Assembly: GCA_026014875.1 (NCBI GenBank)
Contig: JAOZHO010000049.1
Location: 1 to 64,000 of the forward strand
Reading direction: 5' to 3'
Origin: Candidatus Bathyarchaeota archaeon
Lineage (GTDB): Archaea; Thermoproteota; Bathyarchaeia; TCS64
Length of the DNA stretch: 64,000 nt
Part shown: positions 43,375 through 52,389 of the stretch, piece after piece
Numbering within the stretch: the stretch's first letter is position 1
How the letters are laid out: each line of letters opens with the position of its first letter
Notes under the pieces: generated by a model
What the model was told of the DNA's origin: nothing
The model's database searches: none
The model's input: the letters and a program-made list of their open reading frames with translations, nothing else
Translations under genes and position numbers: made by a program

Positions 43375-46300
43375 ATGGGAAATAACCGGAGTGTCCCCAA
43401 TCGTATAGGGAAAAATCCCTTACTCATCCTCCTGATAGCGCTGATCTCTTCGGCGATCCTCGCTTCATCTACCCCCGTGTCATCCCCCGAGGAGCCCCTC
43501 TGGGTGGAGACCAACGGCCCCCCCGGCGGGTCATTCGGGCTAATCGAGTTCAACCCCGGGAACCCCGACATCATGTACGCCGGCTCGGGGTATACCTTCT
43601 TCAGATCCGAGGACGGCGGGGACACCTGGACCCGGGTGCACCAGCTCCACGCCCTCACCGAGACCCTCGAGCTGGGAGTGAGAGCCCTGGAGTTCGACCC
43701 CCGAGACCCCGACATTCTCTACCTGGGGTGTCGAGGGGGGATGTTCAAGTCGACGGATAGCGGGGTCACGTGGACAAGTAAAACGGGGGGACTCGAGGGG
43801 ATCGGCGTCCAAGCGATCACCGTCGACCCCCTCGACCCGGACATCGTCTATTTCCTGGCGAGCTACGGCGGCGATGAAAACTATGTTTACAAGAGCCTGA
43901 ACGGGGGCGACAGATGGACCGACATCTCCTCCTCGCTGCCATCCACACGCGAGATGAGCATGCTGAAAGCGGTGAGGCACGACGAACTCTACTCCGGAGG
44001 GGGCTTCGAGATGGCCCGAGACGGCGATCTCTACCACAGCACCGACGGAGGCGCCACGTGGGAGGTTAGGGACATAGGCCAGGGGGAGGACACCTTCCCG
44101 GGCCACGTCAGGATCGACCCCCACGACGAGGACCACATCTACATCGGCTTCGCAGACGCCTACAACCGGGGGAGGCGGCTGGAGGAGCTCCTCTTCGAGT
44201 CCTTCGACGGCGGGGAGACCTGGCAGCCGGTGAGTCACGGGCAGATCGGGTCCGGGATCTCCGACCTCGAGATCTCCAAGAGCAACCCCGACCTCATCTA
44301 CTATCTGTCCCCCCTCCACAGATCCACCGACGGGGGCCAAACCTGGGAACAGGTGCACACATGGAACCACGTCGAGGACTTTGGGAACGTGGAGCAGAAC
44401 TCCATCACCATCCACCCCACGGACGAGGACACCCTCTTCGCCACGCTGATGGGGCAGGGCATCGCCAAGAGCACCGACAGAGGGAAGACCTGGTGGCTCT
44501 CCACCACGGGAATGGTGAGCACCTTCGTCACCAACGTGGCCACCGACCCCGTCGACCCCGACACCGTCTACGTCTCCGGGGGGGACGGGAGCGGCACCTG
44601 GAAGACCACGGACGGGGGAGAGACCTGGGAGGTCCTCAACAAAGGGGGGATCCATCACCCCTGGGTGGACGAGCTCACCATCGTCCCCAGCGACCCCAAC
44701 ATCATCTATGACATCGCCGACATCGGCCTCATCTATAAGTCGGAGGACGCCGGGGAGACTTGGGAGAACTGGAACAACGGTTTCCACCACGAGTCGGTCT
44801 ACGCCATCGAGGTGGATCCCGTCGACCCCGACGTCATCTACGTGATGAACAACGGCTTCGGCATGTTCAAGACCGTGGACGGGGGGGATGGCTGGCACTA
44901 CCTCCTCTACTCCCCCGACTACTCCTACACCATCGCCATCGACCCCTCCGACACCAGCATCGTCTACAGCGGGTACAACAGGAAGGTCTTCGAGAACGCA
45001 TCCAGGGTCTACAAGTCCACATCGGCGGGAGAGGACTGGGAGGTCGTCCTCGAGATACCCGACTCGGAGGCGGTCACCTCCGTGGCAATAGACCAGCAAG
45101 ACCCCGACAGGATCTACGCCGGAGCGACCGGCGCAAGTGGTGAGATATACTTCAGCGATGACAAGGGTCAGACCTGGGCCACCCTCAACGACCTCTTCAC
45201 CTTCAGCACCATACACGCCCAGAACCAGCTGGCCGTCAGCCCCACTGACGAGAACACCGTCTATGCGACGCCCTGGGGGGCGGGTCTCTACAAGACCACG
45301 GACGCCGGCGCCACATGGGTGGAGCTGAAAAACGCTCCCACCGTGTCGATAGCCAGCATAACCATCGATCCCACGGACACTGACAATGTGTACATCGCCG
45401 ACAGGACGCAGGCCATACTTTACGGATCGGACGACGGAGGGCAGACGTTCGAGGAGGTGTTCGACGCCGGCCCCATGTACTCCAGGTTAATGAAGGTCAA
45501 GCTAGACCCCGGCGACCCTGGCACCATCTACGTCTCCGCCTTCAGGCATAACGCCATCATGGGCAGCCTGTTCCGCATAAGGGACGGGGAGACATCCGAC
45601 ATCACGGGCTCGATACCGAGAGCCATCATCGACATCGCAATCGACCCCGGGGATCCGGAGACCATCTACGTCTCCCTCCACGGGGAGAACGTGTACAAGA
45701 CCGAGGACGGAGGGGAGAACTGGGAGAACCTGGAGAACCTGCCCCTCACAGGCGTCTTCGACATCGAGATAGACCCCTCAGACACCGACGTGCTGTACAC
45801 GGCAGCCATCGCCGGCAGAAGGTGCCCCCCCGAGCTGCTCTACCCCGAGTTCTTCCCACCCGTCGAGCCCGAAGCCATAGGGGGCCACGGGGTCTACAAG
45901 AGCGTAGACGGAGGGCTGACATGGGAGAGCATCAACAGGGACGTGCTCAGCAAGCCCTTCAGGGCGCTAGCAGTCCACCCGGAGAACCCGAGAGTGATCT
46001 ACGCAGGGGCAGCGAACGGGATCTACGTGACCACCGACGGCGGTGAAACCTGGGCGGCTCAGAACGTCGGGCTGGATTACAGGAGCATCGGGGCCCTGGA
46101 TATCAGCGGGGACACGATATACGCCGGGACTCGCGGCGGGGGAGTCTACGTCGGCACAATAAGCGAAGACTATACCGTGGAATGGGCTGCCACGAGCGGA
46201 CCTGTCCCCCGGATCCACAACATCCAGCTGCTGGTCGATCCCACGGATTCCGACGTCATCTACGCGAGCTCGTACCCCGGCGGCATGTTCAAGTCCACGG

Positions 46301-47940
46301 ACAGGGGGGTGACATGGAAGGATAAGAACTTCTTCATGCCGAGCTTCGAGGTGGAGGACACCCTCAGGCAGGGCTACTACAAGTTCGTGATGGACCCCGA
46401 CGACCCCCAGAGGCTGGTCTTCGGCATATACGGGGAGGGAGTCTACGTCTCGAATGATGGAGCGGACAGCCAGATGCCCCTGTTCGGGGACATGAACGAG
46501 ATGAGGGGCGCGAACGTGACGACGGTGGCCGTCGACCCCGAGGACTCGGACACCATCTACGCCGCCACGGCCGAGGGCGTCTACGTCACGAGGGATGGCG
46601 GGAGGAGCTGGGACCCGATAAACGGCGGGCTAATCGTCGACGACATCATGACCCTGGCCTTCACCGGGGACGGCGTCCTGTTCGCCGGGAGCAAGGGCTA
46701 CGGCGTCTACACGCTCCGGGATGGCGGGGACAGCTGGGATGGCCCCTTCAAAGTGGAGAACTACGGGGTCTTCTGGCACGTCTGGGACAGGCCCCTCTAC
46801 CTCTACAACGCGCTCCTGGTGAACCCCTTCGACCCGGGCATCATGTACCTGGGCACATTCCCCACGGGGTTCTACAGGACCCTGGACGGGGGCCTCACGT
46901 GGCGCGAGATCAACACCAACTTCACCATTGACGGGGCGTTCTCCATGTCGTTCCACCCCTACAACAAGAGCGTCATCTTCGCGGGGACCTACAACGGCGT
47001 CTCCCGGTCCGACGACTCGGGGGAGACCTGGAGGCGCTGGGACAGGGGGATGCCACAAGAGCTCTGGGTCTTCTCCATCGTCTTCAACCCCTTGAATCCC
47101 GACATCGTCTATGCCGCGGCCAAGAACGGGGAGAACATGGGGACCGGGAGGGAGGACTTCAGGGGCACAGTCCTCAAGTCCACCGACGGCGGGGCGAACT
47201 GGGTCGAGATCGCCAACGGCCTCCACCTTTGGAACGAGTACTACCAGCTCGTGATGTACCCCTATAACTACGACGTGCTCTTCGTGAGCTCGGGGCAGGG
47301 GGTCTACATGACCGAGGACGCCGGGGGGAGCTGGACCATGATTAACGGCGGGCTGGAGGTCTCGGGGGGGATGGTGGGGAGCGGCATCGTGAACAACGTG
47401 GCGAACAACCTCGCCCTGGACGCCGAGGGGAGATTCCTCTACCTGGGGACCATGGCCCGGGGGGTCTTCAAGGCGGACCTGGAGAAGCTGGATCTGGAAC
47501 GGGACCCCGAGGCCCTCCCCCTGAGCTGCTTCAACTACGTCCAGGACGGGGACGAGACGGGCGTCGACACTGGTGGGAGCTGCGTCGTCGCCGATGGGGA
47601 GTACGACTACGGCCTCGCGATAAAGCTGACGGCCATGGAGCCCCCTGACGCCCATGAACCAGAGCCTGAGACCCCCGAGGGGCCATCGGAAACCAACGGG
47701 GCGAGTGATGAACCGGATGAAACGGGTGAACCCCCCGCGGAGGAACCCGGAGCTAGTGAGGAGCCCCCGGAGGATGAAGAGCTACCCCCGGAGTCAGAAG
47801 AAACCCCCTCCGAGGAACCCGACACCACTGGAGATGGAGGAGAGGAGGAACCCCCTGAACCCGGGCTCCCCTATCCCACGGTTGTCCTCGGGCTCGTGCT
47901 GGTGATCACGCTCCTCGTCATAGCCTATATCCGGAAATAA
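43375..47940 (+). CDS. Giant exported BNR/sortilin-like multi-propeller protein
   Basis: The 1521-residue protein has a signal peptide (LLILLIALISSAILASS), then more than a dozen repeats carrying the Asp-box SxDxGxxW form such as STDGGATW, STDRGKTW and TEDGGENW, spaced about 45-60 residues. This is the BNR/VPS10 (sortilin) or GH74 type of multiple propeller. Near residue 1420 begins a Pro/Glu/Thr-rich linker, then a final membrane span LVLVITLLVIAYI. It is probably surface-anchored and binds glycans or proteins. Catalytic residues of GH74 are not identifiable, so a binding role is more likely than hydrolysis. Confidence 0.82.
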   Translation: MGNNRSVPNRIGKNPLLILLIALISSAILASSTPVSSPEEPLWVETNGPPGGSFGLIEFNPGNPDIMYAGSGYTFFRSEDGGDTWTRVHQLHALTETLELGVRALEFDPRDPDILYLGCRGGMFKSTDSGVTWTSKTGGLEGIGVQAITVDPLDPDIVYFLASYGGDENYVYKSLNGGDRWTDISSSLPSTREMSMLKAVRHDELYSGGGFEMARDGDLYHSTDGGATWEVRDIGQGEDTFPGHVRIDPHDEDHIYIGFADAYNRGRRLEELLFESFDGGETWQPVSHGQIGSGISDLEISKSNPDLIYYLSPLHRSTDGGQTWEQVHTWNHVEDFGNVEQNSITIHPTDEDTLFATLMGQGIAKSTDRGKTWWLSTTGMVSTFVTNVATDPVDPDTVYVSGGDGSGTWKTTDGGETWEVLNKGGIHHPWVDELTIVPSDPNIIYDIADIGLIYKSEDAGETWENWNNGFHHESVYAIEVDPVDPDVIYVMNNGFGMFKTVDGGDGWHYLLYSPDYSYTIAIDPSDTSIVYSGYNRKVFENASRVYKSTSAGEDWEVVLEIPDSEAVTSVAIDQQDPDRIYAGATGASGEIYFSDDKGQTWATLNDLFTFSTIHAQNQLAVSPTDENTVYATPWGAGLYKTTDAGATWVELKNAPTVSIASITIDPTDTDNVYIADRTQAILYGSDDGGQTFEEVFDAGPMYSRLMKVKLDPGDPGTIYVSAFRHNAIMGSLFRIRDGETSDITGSIPRAIIDIAIDPGDPETIYVSLHGENVYKTEDGGENWENLENLPLTGVFDIEIDPSDTDVLYTAAIAGRRCPPELLYPEFFPPVEPEAIGGHGVYKSVDGGLTWESINRDVLSKPFRALAVHPENPRVIYAGAANGIYVTTDGGETWAAQNVGLDYRSIGALDISGDTIYAGTRGGGVYVGTISEDYTVEWAATSGPVPRIHNIQLLVDPTDSDVIYASSYPGGMFKSTDRGVTWKDKNFFMPSFEVEDTLRQGYYKFVMDPDDPQRLVFGIYGEGVYVSNDGADSQMPLFGDMNEMRGANVTTVAVDPEDSDTIYAATAEGVYVTRDGGRSWDPINGGLIVDDIMTLAFTGDGVLFAGSKGYGVYTLRDGGDSWDGPFKVENYGVFWHVWDRPLYLYNALLVNPFDPGIMYLGTFPTGFYRTLDGGLTWREINTNFTIDGAFSMSFHPYNKSVIFAGTYNGVSRSDDSGETWRRWDRGMPQELWVFSIVFNPLNPDIVYAAAKNGENMGTGREDFRGTVLKSTDGGANWVEIANGLHLWNEYYQLVMYPYNYDVLFVSSGQGVYMTEDAGGSWTMINGGLEVSGGMVGSGIVNNVANNLALDAEGRFLYLGTMARGVFKADLEKLDLERDPEALPLSCFNYVQDGDETGVDTGGSCVVADGEYDYGLAIKLTAMEPPDAHEPEPETPEGPSETNGASDEPDETGEPPAEEPGASEEPPEDEELPPESEETPSEEPDTTGDGGEEEPPEPGLPYPTVVLGLVLVITLLVIAYIRK

Positions 47941-48028
47941 CCGTTCAATGCCGTGCTCTAGGTTCTGGACAGACGAGCCTGCCCAGAAGCCTTTTCCTTC
48001 CTCGGCCTCTGTCTCAAGGGTGAATTCT

Positions 48029-48591
48029 ATGGCCGACGAGAGGAGCAACAGGATCGCTGTGGTCTGCCACTGCATGATGAATGTCCACTGCCTCGAGGCG
48101 AGTCTCGCCGAGTACAGGGGCCTCGAGGAGGAGGTCGTCGGGCCCTCATCGAGAGCGGCTTCGGGATAGTCCAGCTCAGGTGCCCCGAGACCCGGCTCCA
48201 CGGCGTCGAGAGGCTCCCCATGCCCAAGGACACCTACGATAAGCCTCATATCCGGGAGTCCTACTCCGCTCAGGCCCGGGAGGAGGTCCTCCAGCTCAAG
48301 GAGTTCGTGGGGAACGGGGCAGAGATATCCGTGATCGTGGGGGCGGAGGCGAGCCCCAGCTGTGGGGTCACCGTGGTGGGCCGGTGGAAGGAGGGGGTTC
48401 CAGTCGAGACCCGGAAGTTCCCCCAGGACGTTGACTTCGTCCCGGGGAGAGGGGTCTACTTTGAGGAGTTGGAGAAGCTCCTGGACGAGGAGGGCATCAA
48501 GCCCGCCTGGGTGGGGGTCCCCGGGAAGTCCACCAAGAAGGTGTTCCCCGAGATGTTCCAAGAGACCCTCAAGAAGATCCGGGAACTATAG
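48029..48591 (+). pseudogene. Frameshifted cysteine-rich DUF523-like protein
   Basis: The ATG at 48029 has a good GGTGA site and gives IAVVCHCMMNVHCLE, the expected start of this family. Near 48135 the frame moves by one base: downstream codons continue as ALIESGFGIVQLRCPE and then ASPSCGVTVVG, EEGIKPAWVGVPG. Adding one G to the ggg run at 48135-48138 restores a single frame of about 187 residues. So it is either a broken gene or an assembly error in a G-run. The family's Cys motifs resemble thiouracil-desulfurase-type proteins. Confidence 0.65.
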
Positions 48592-48686
48592 CCCCGGCGC
48601 CGCTGAGTGATTCACCCACCCTGATATTTAGCATCCCCCCTAGGAGCATAGGATGCCTGACGATATCGCGTCGCTCGGCGGCCCTC

Positions 48687-49100
48687 TTAACGCTCCAGCA
48701 TCTGTTTGACGGTGATGGCCTCGACGCCAGCTTCCTCGGCCCTCGTCCTTAGCTTGTTGTCCTCGGTGACGAGTGGCTGTTTGCTCTCTGCGTGGTGGAG
48801 GTAGGCGGCGTCGTAGTATGTGAGGCCGTGTTCGATGGCGAGCTTCATCGTCTCGGATGCTTTCCCGGGAGTATTTGTTCTGAGGACGATCATGTGGTTG
48901 ATGATCCGGGCAGCGTATCCCACCATGGCGCGTGCTCCTTCGGGAGTGATGTTGCCAAACAGGGCGGATTCCTTCCAGATGACGTTGCCGATCTCGTAGT
49001 ATGCGAGGTCCAGGGTGTGGTTGCCCTCGAGGTGTTGGGGGGCGTCCCCTTTCTCGGTGAGGAGCATGTGGGCGATGGCGCTGGAGTCCAGGATTATCTT
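48687..49100 (-). CDS. vapC: VapC-type PIN-domain toxin with no standard start codon
   Basis: The four PIN acidic positions can be seen: Asp in LDSSAIAH, Glu in YYEIGNVIW, Asp in YYDAAYLHH and Asp in VTEDNKL. The toxin is an RNase. The natural start should be just before Ile-Ile-Leu-Asp, where the codon is AAG (49098-49100), overlapping the end of vapB. The next ATG (49067) would remove the first catalytic Asp. It may start at ATA/CTG, be inactive, or be a sequence error. It is on the same strand as vapB, directly after it. Confidence 0.72.
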   Translation of the reverse strand, partial: KIILDSSAIAHMLLTEKGDAPQHLEGNHTLDLAYYEIGNVIWKESALFGNITPEGARAMVGYAARIINHMIVLRTNTPGKASETMKLAIEHGLTYYDAAYLHHAESKQPLVTEDNKLRTRAEEAGVEAITVKQMLER

Positions 49101-49321
49101 AGGGGCCCCCGGTCCTCCCTGATCCCCTCGATTATCCGTTCCCGGGGAATCTTCTCGAGGAACTCCCCCAGCTCCTCGGCCATCCCCCGGAGCTCCTCCC
49201 TCTCCCTCCGCCTGACCTCTTCCTCTAGGGCTTTCCGGGTGACCTCGCTGACCTCTATGCCATATCTCCTCAGGTCGGCCTTGAGCTCCGTGGGGATCCT
49301 CACCGAGATTACAGATCCCAT
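49094..49321 (-). CDS. vapB: VapB-type ribbon-helix-helix antitoxin
   Basis: From the ATG at 49321 (preferred over 49342), MGSVISVRIPTELKADL gives a ribbon strand and the following helices form a ribbon-helix-helix DNA-binding part. The C-terminal region (ERIIEGIREDRGPL) would bind the toxin. It overlaps the predicted VapC start by a few bases, as in coupled VapBC operons. Confidence 0.75.
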   Translation of the reverse strand: MGSVISVRIPTELKADLRRYGIEVSEVTRKALEEEVRRREREELRGMAEELGEFLEKIPRERIIEGIREDRGPLR

Positions 49322-49392
49322 ATTACATCTGTGTATAGACAAAAACGTATGACAATATATGTTTTACGCGAAAAGGAGGGGTTATAAATCGA

Positions 49393-49463
49393 TGCTGAGG
49401 GCGGAACTCGAACCCACGAATCCCATAGAAACTGGAATCTCAATCCTACACCCTTGACTTGGA
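49393..49463 (-). tRNA. tRNA-Leu-like 3' portion (remnant or half gene)
   Basis: Read on the minus strand, this segment aligns with the tRNA-Leu(GAG) gene at 55052-55136 from its D loop to its 3' end, including the TTGAG anticodon region, variable arm and GGGTTCGAG T loop. About 14 of 66 positions differ. T-stem pairing holds, with wobbles, but the anticodon stem has a mismatch. No 5' half (GCTGAGG acceptor strand) occurs next to it. It may be an old attR left by integration into a tRNA-Leu, or a tRNA half. Confidence 0.55.
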
Positions 49464-49470
49464 ATGATGC

Positions 49471-49502
49471 GCGCGGCTTCAACAAGCGAGTCTTAACCGC
49501 GC
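49471..49502. other. GC-rich hairpin abutting the tRNA-Leu-like remnant
   Basis: The arms gcgcgg (49471-49476) and ccgcgc (49497-49502) pair perfectly, with a second short helix inside. It lies where the missing 5' half of the tRNA would be. In split tRNA genes such GC-rich flanks pair in trans, but a simple insertion junction is equally possible. Confidence 0.35.
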
Positions 49503-49694
49503 AGGCAGGTTCAATAATTGTGAGTTTTTGATCCGATGAGATGTTTTTCAACTTATCTCAGCTCCCCCTCCAAAAGAATCCAGCTCAAGACTCATATGAT
49601 CGGCGTCAACGGAGGAGAACCCATGCCTCACAGGGCCTCCATGAACCAGCAGAAGCAGAGCATCCTCTAACCAACCCCTCCTCCATCTCCACCC

Positions 49695-50702
49695 TCAGGA
49701 GAAGAAGGCCACGCTCTGCCTGAGTTCCGGCCTCCCGATGCCGTAGGCGGCTATACAAACGGCGTACGCCACCATCAACACCAGGCTCACGTGGATGCTG
49801 GCGTTCCCCAACCCCTGCCAGGTCAACCGACTATACGCCAGCCGACTCTTCACCCGGCCGTTGAAGCCTTCCACCACAGCCCGCAGCCTCTTGTAGATCA
49901 CACGCTTATGTTCGGGACCCTCCACGTCGATGCGATCCTTCACTGTGAGCACATCAGGCGGGTTCACCCGCCGCTTCAGCTTCCTCCAGGCTATGATGTG
50001 ATCTATCTTCAGGGACTCGAGGAAGTCGAAGACTGCCTGTGATTCGAACTGGCTGTCCGCGGCGAGGAGCTCCACCTCGATGCATTCGCCCAGCACCCGG
50101 GTCAGCAACGCCTCTACGAGTTGTTTCTCGTTCACATTCAACGGAGCCTCGACGTGGCCCAATGGGAATCCTTCGATGTCGACGAGGAAGAGGCTCTGGT
50201 ATCCGAGGAGGAAGCCCTTCTTGCCCCGGCCGAGTCGGGCGTCGGGGTCTCCCAGGCCCCGGCGGGTGTCGTGGGGGTCTCTGCTGCTCCAGGCGGGGAG
50301 GTCGGTGCCGTCTAGGACAGCTGCCTGGACGAGGCCTGCGGCGGACAGGGGCTGACTCGCCCTGAGGCTGAGGGCTTCTCTTCTGAGCCAAGCCTCTATT
50401 ATGCGGAAGCCCTCGACGCCGATGCGCTTTTTCATCTGGGAGAAGTGGGCCTCGCAGGGGGCCCTGTCCCCGTAACCGCAGGCTCGTCTTAGGTAGGCGT
50501 TTCTCCTGAGGCGTTTCACCAGGTCTTTGACGTAGGGTATCTGGAGGAGCTGGCGGAGCATGAGGGCTTTGAGATCCCATTCGGGGTCGTATTCGACGGG
50601 TCTTCCGGGTCCTTCCGTGTGCAGGTCTGTCCAGAGGATGGGATGGATCGGAGTTAAATCGAGGTTCTCGAACAGTAACTTGGGGGAACCTACTCCCTTC
50701 AT
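49695..50702 (-). mobile_element. DDE transposase, IS5/IS1182-like
   Basis: The 335-residue protein shows the DDE triad: DGTD at residues 131-134, Asp216 (AADSQFE) and Glu278 (VVEGFNGRVK, a YREK-like helix). It starts with a helical DNA-binding region and looks complete. Clear terminal inverted repeats were not found by eye in either flank, so element ends are not set. The flank 49541-49694 has a short frame of doubtful meaning. Confidence 0.8.
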
Positions 50703-50791
50703 CCTATCACAAGATGATGGAGTACGGCTCTCCCAATAAACTCAACGAATTATTTAATCCGCCTGCGCGCGTTCATTTCCCCGTCAGATCA

Positions 50792-51520
50792 CTACTTCTG
50801 GGTCCTCAACAAGTCCCGTATCTCGCGGAGGGTGATCAGCATCTCGTCGTCCAGCCCCGGGCCTCTGGGCACCGGTTCATCCACGGGGAGGACCACCTCG
50901 GTTCCCGTCACGTAGGGGTCTCGGAACTTCCTTAGCTCGTTCAGGATGAAGTCCCTGACCTCCTCGTAGAAGACGATGCCCTCCAGCTTCTCCTCCGGCC
51001 CAGTCTGGCTGGCTCCGGAGAAGCCCGCGGTCTCGATGTGGACGCTGCCGATCCCGAAGAGCCTGGCGAAGGGCCCGGCGTTGCTGGCGATGTTGGTTAT
51101 CGTCCTGAAGGGCACGTGCTTCCGGGTCACCGTGACGATGCCCCTCTTCACGTAGATCTCGGGCATGGTCTCCCCGGACTCGGCCTTCACGGAGTACTCG
51201 ATGCTGTTGACGTAGAACGGCTGTATGATCAGGGCTGGAATCAGCCAGATCAGGTTCAGCACTATCATCCAGTAGTTCAGGGGGCCTATCCACGTGTTGA
51301 TGAGCAGTGCGGCGCTCGGATAATCCAGAGGCTCCGCAAACGCTAAGAAATAAGCCAGCACCACGAAGCCGATTAGGGCGCCCAACCAGATGGCCGCCGC
51401 AGCGACGACGCCCTTGGTCCACTCCTTGTGGAGGAACGCTTTGGATGGCTTGAAGACCTTACCGCTCGTGACTTTACTTATGGGGGGCTTGATCACCTTT
51501 CCTTTGATTTCTTTTCCCAT
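50792..51520 (-). CDS. bPH2-domain membrane protein
   Basis: A cytoplasmic N-terminus, two spans (about residues 38-65 and 82-108) and a bPH2/DUF304 domain from EYSVKAES to YEEVRDFILNELRKF fit the YdbT/YdbS-like family. The ATG at 51520 with GGAG eight bases before it is preferred over GTG 51529. It begins one base after the regulator stop, so it is second in that operon. Its role is unknown, perhaps membrane stress. Confidence 0.75.
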   Translation of the reverse strand: MGKEIKGKVIKPPISKVTSGKVFKPSKAFLHKEWTKGVVAAAAIWLGALIGFVVLAYFLAFAEPLDYPSAALLINTWIGPLNYWMIVLNLIWLIPALIIQPFYVNSIEYSVKAESGETMPEIYVKRGIVTVTRKHVPFRTITNIASNAGPFARLFGIGSVHIETAGFSGASQTGPEEKLEGIVFYEEVRDFILNELRKFRDPYVTGTEVVLPVDEPVPRGPGLDDEMLITLREIRDLLRTQK

Positions 51521-51521
51521 T

Positions 51522-52025
51522 TTATTCACTCCTTTTTCTCTTGTATCGAGGAATCTCCTTGGCTGCCAGCTTGTTGAAGATCGCTATGGATCTCTGGGTC
51601 ATGGGTCGTTCCATCTCGTCGAGCCTCAGCTCGATGCTGTACTCCTCCGTGATGGCGTCGAGGGTATCGCTGCACTCGGCCTCCTTGGGGCACTCCGGGC
51701 AGAGTTTCCCGGCGTAGGAATCATGCCTGTACCAGACGATGACCCCCAGGGTCTCCGTGTAGACGATGTAGACCTGTGCGTTGGCCTGGTAGTCGAATCC
51801 GATGAGGAGCCCCTTGTAGTCCTGGAGGCTCTCGACGTCCAGCCGGTGGCTCTCCGCGTGCTCCTCGAGGGCCTGGGAGATCTTCTTCCGGGCCCTGTTG
51901 AGCACCCGGGAGACGTAGGCGGGGCTCAGGTTCTCTCCCTCCTGTTCCTCGGCGATGGTGCCCGTGGATTTCCCTCTCTGGAACTCCTTCCAGACGATGG
52001 CTTCCTGTTTCGATAGCAGTCCCAT
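51522..52025 (-). CDS. Sigma-region-4-like HTH regulator with Cys-rich tail
   Basis: From the ATG at 52025 the protein has an N-terminal helix-turn-helix (LLSKQEAIVWKEFQRGKST, then LSPAYVSRVLNRARKKI) like Tfx and sigma-70 region 4. A beta-rich part follows, with a CPECPKEAEC motif that probably binds zinc. It likely regulates its own operon with the bPH2 gene. A hairpin/operator-like repeat lies in its leader. Confidence 0.7.
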   Translation of the reverse strand: MGLLSKQEAIVWKEFQRGKSTGTIAEEQEGENLSPAYVSRVLNRARKKISQALEEHAESHRLDVESLQDYKGLLIGFDYQANAQVYIVYTETLGVIVWYRHDSYAGKLCPECPKEAECSDTLDAITEEYSIELRLDEMERPMTQRSIAIFNKLAAKEIPRYKRKRSE

Positions 52026-52044
52026 TTTTGTTCCTCTTGTATCA

Positions 52045-52070
52045 ATGCCGACCCGTTCCCGGATCGGCAT
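52045..52070. promoter_or_regulatory. Inverted repeat in the leader of the HTH/bPH2 operon
   Basis: The arms atgccga (52045-52051) and tcggcat (52064-52070) are perfect inverted copies, 20 bases before the HTH gene's ATG. A minus-strand tttatatgtaaa TATA-like element sits at about 52095-52106. The repeat may be an operator for the HTH protein or a leader hairpin. Confidence 0.45.
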
Positions 52071-52186
52071 ATCTTACACAAGAATACGGTAAAGATTTAC
52101 ATATAAACATTCCTATTTTTCAGAAAAAAAGGGTAAACATTTTCTGGAGCGCAGGAACAAGAACTAACTCCGATAACCCGAGAACC

Positions 52187-52284
52187 TTGGTGCGATTGGA
52201 TTCGAACCCTCGAGGCTCAAAGACACTAATTCTAGGTATTGAGAAGCCATTAGTAAGCCTGTCTGAAGCCTCGTGGTCGACCAA
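52187..52284 (-). ncRNA. Long tRNA-like hairpin upstream of the AbiE operon
   Basis: Nested helices pair 52187-52195 with 52277-52284, 52211-52216 with 52268-52273, 52221-52224 with 52261-52264 and 52225-52230 with 52249-52254. One arm has a T-loop-like GGGTTCGAATCC on the minus strand. The fold is not a cloverleaf, so a tRNA-derived small RNA, an insertion scar or a regulatory RNA are all possible. Apart from it, the AT-rich stretch 52071-52389 shows only promoters. Confidence 0.4.
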
Positions 52285-52358
52285 ACAACGATCCAATTAT
52301 AGAAATGCTTTGAAATTATGGACAAAACATATTTTTATTTTGTCGATATTTACAAAAT

Positions 52359-52368
52359 TTTTATATTC
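52359..52368 (+). promoter_or_regulatory. TATA-like box for the AbiE operon
   Basis: A ttttatattc element about 26 bases before ATG 52390 predicts a leaderless transcript. Confidence 0.45.
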
Positions 52369-52389
52369 ATCATTGTTTTAAATTAGGGT

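Noticed and set aside
43540-45216. A 558-codon minus-strand frame over the BNR protein
   Set aside because: It mirrors the Asp-box repeats as low-complexity Val/Gly sequence and has no domain.
49541-49723. A 60-codon frame next to the transposase
   Set aside because: No family pattern, and a shorter ATG frame of 24 codons there is equally unsupported.
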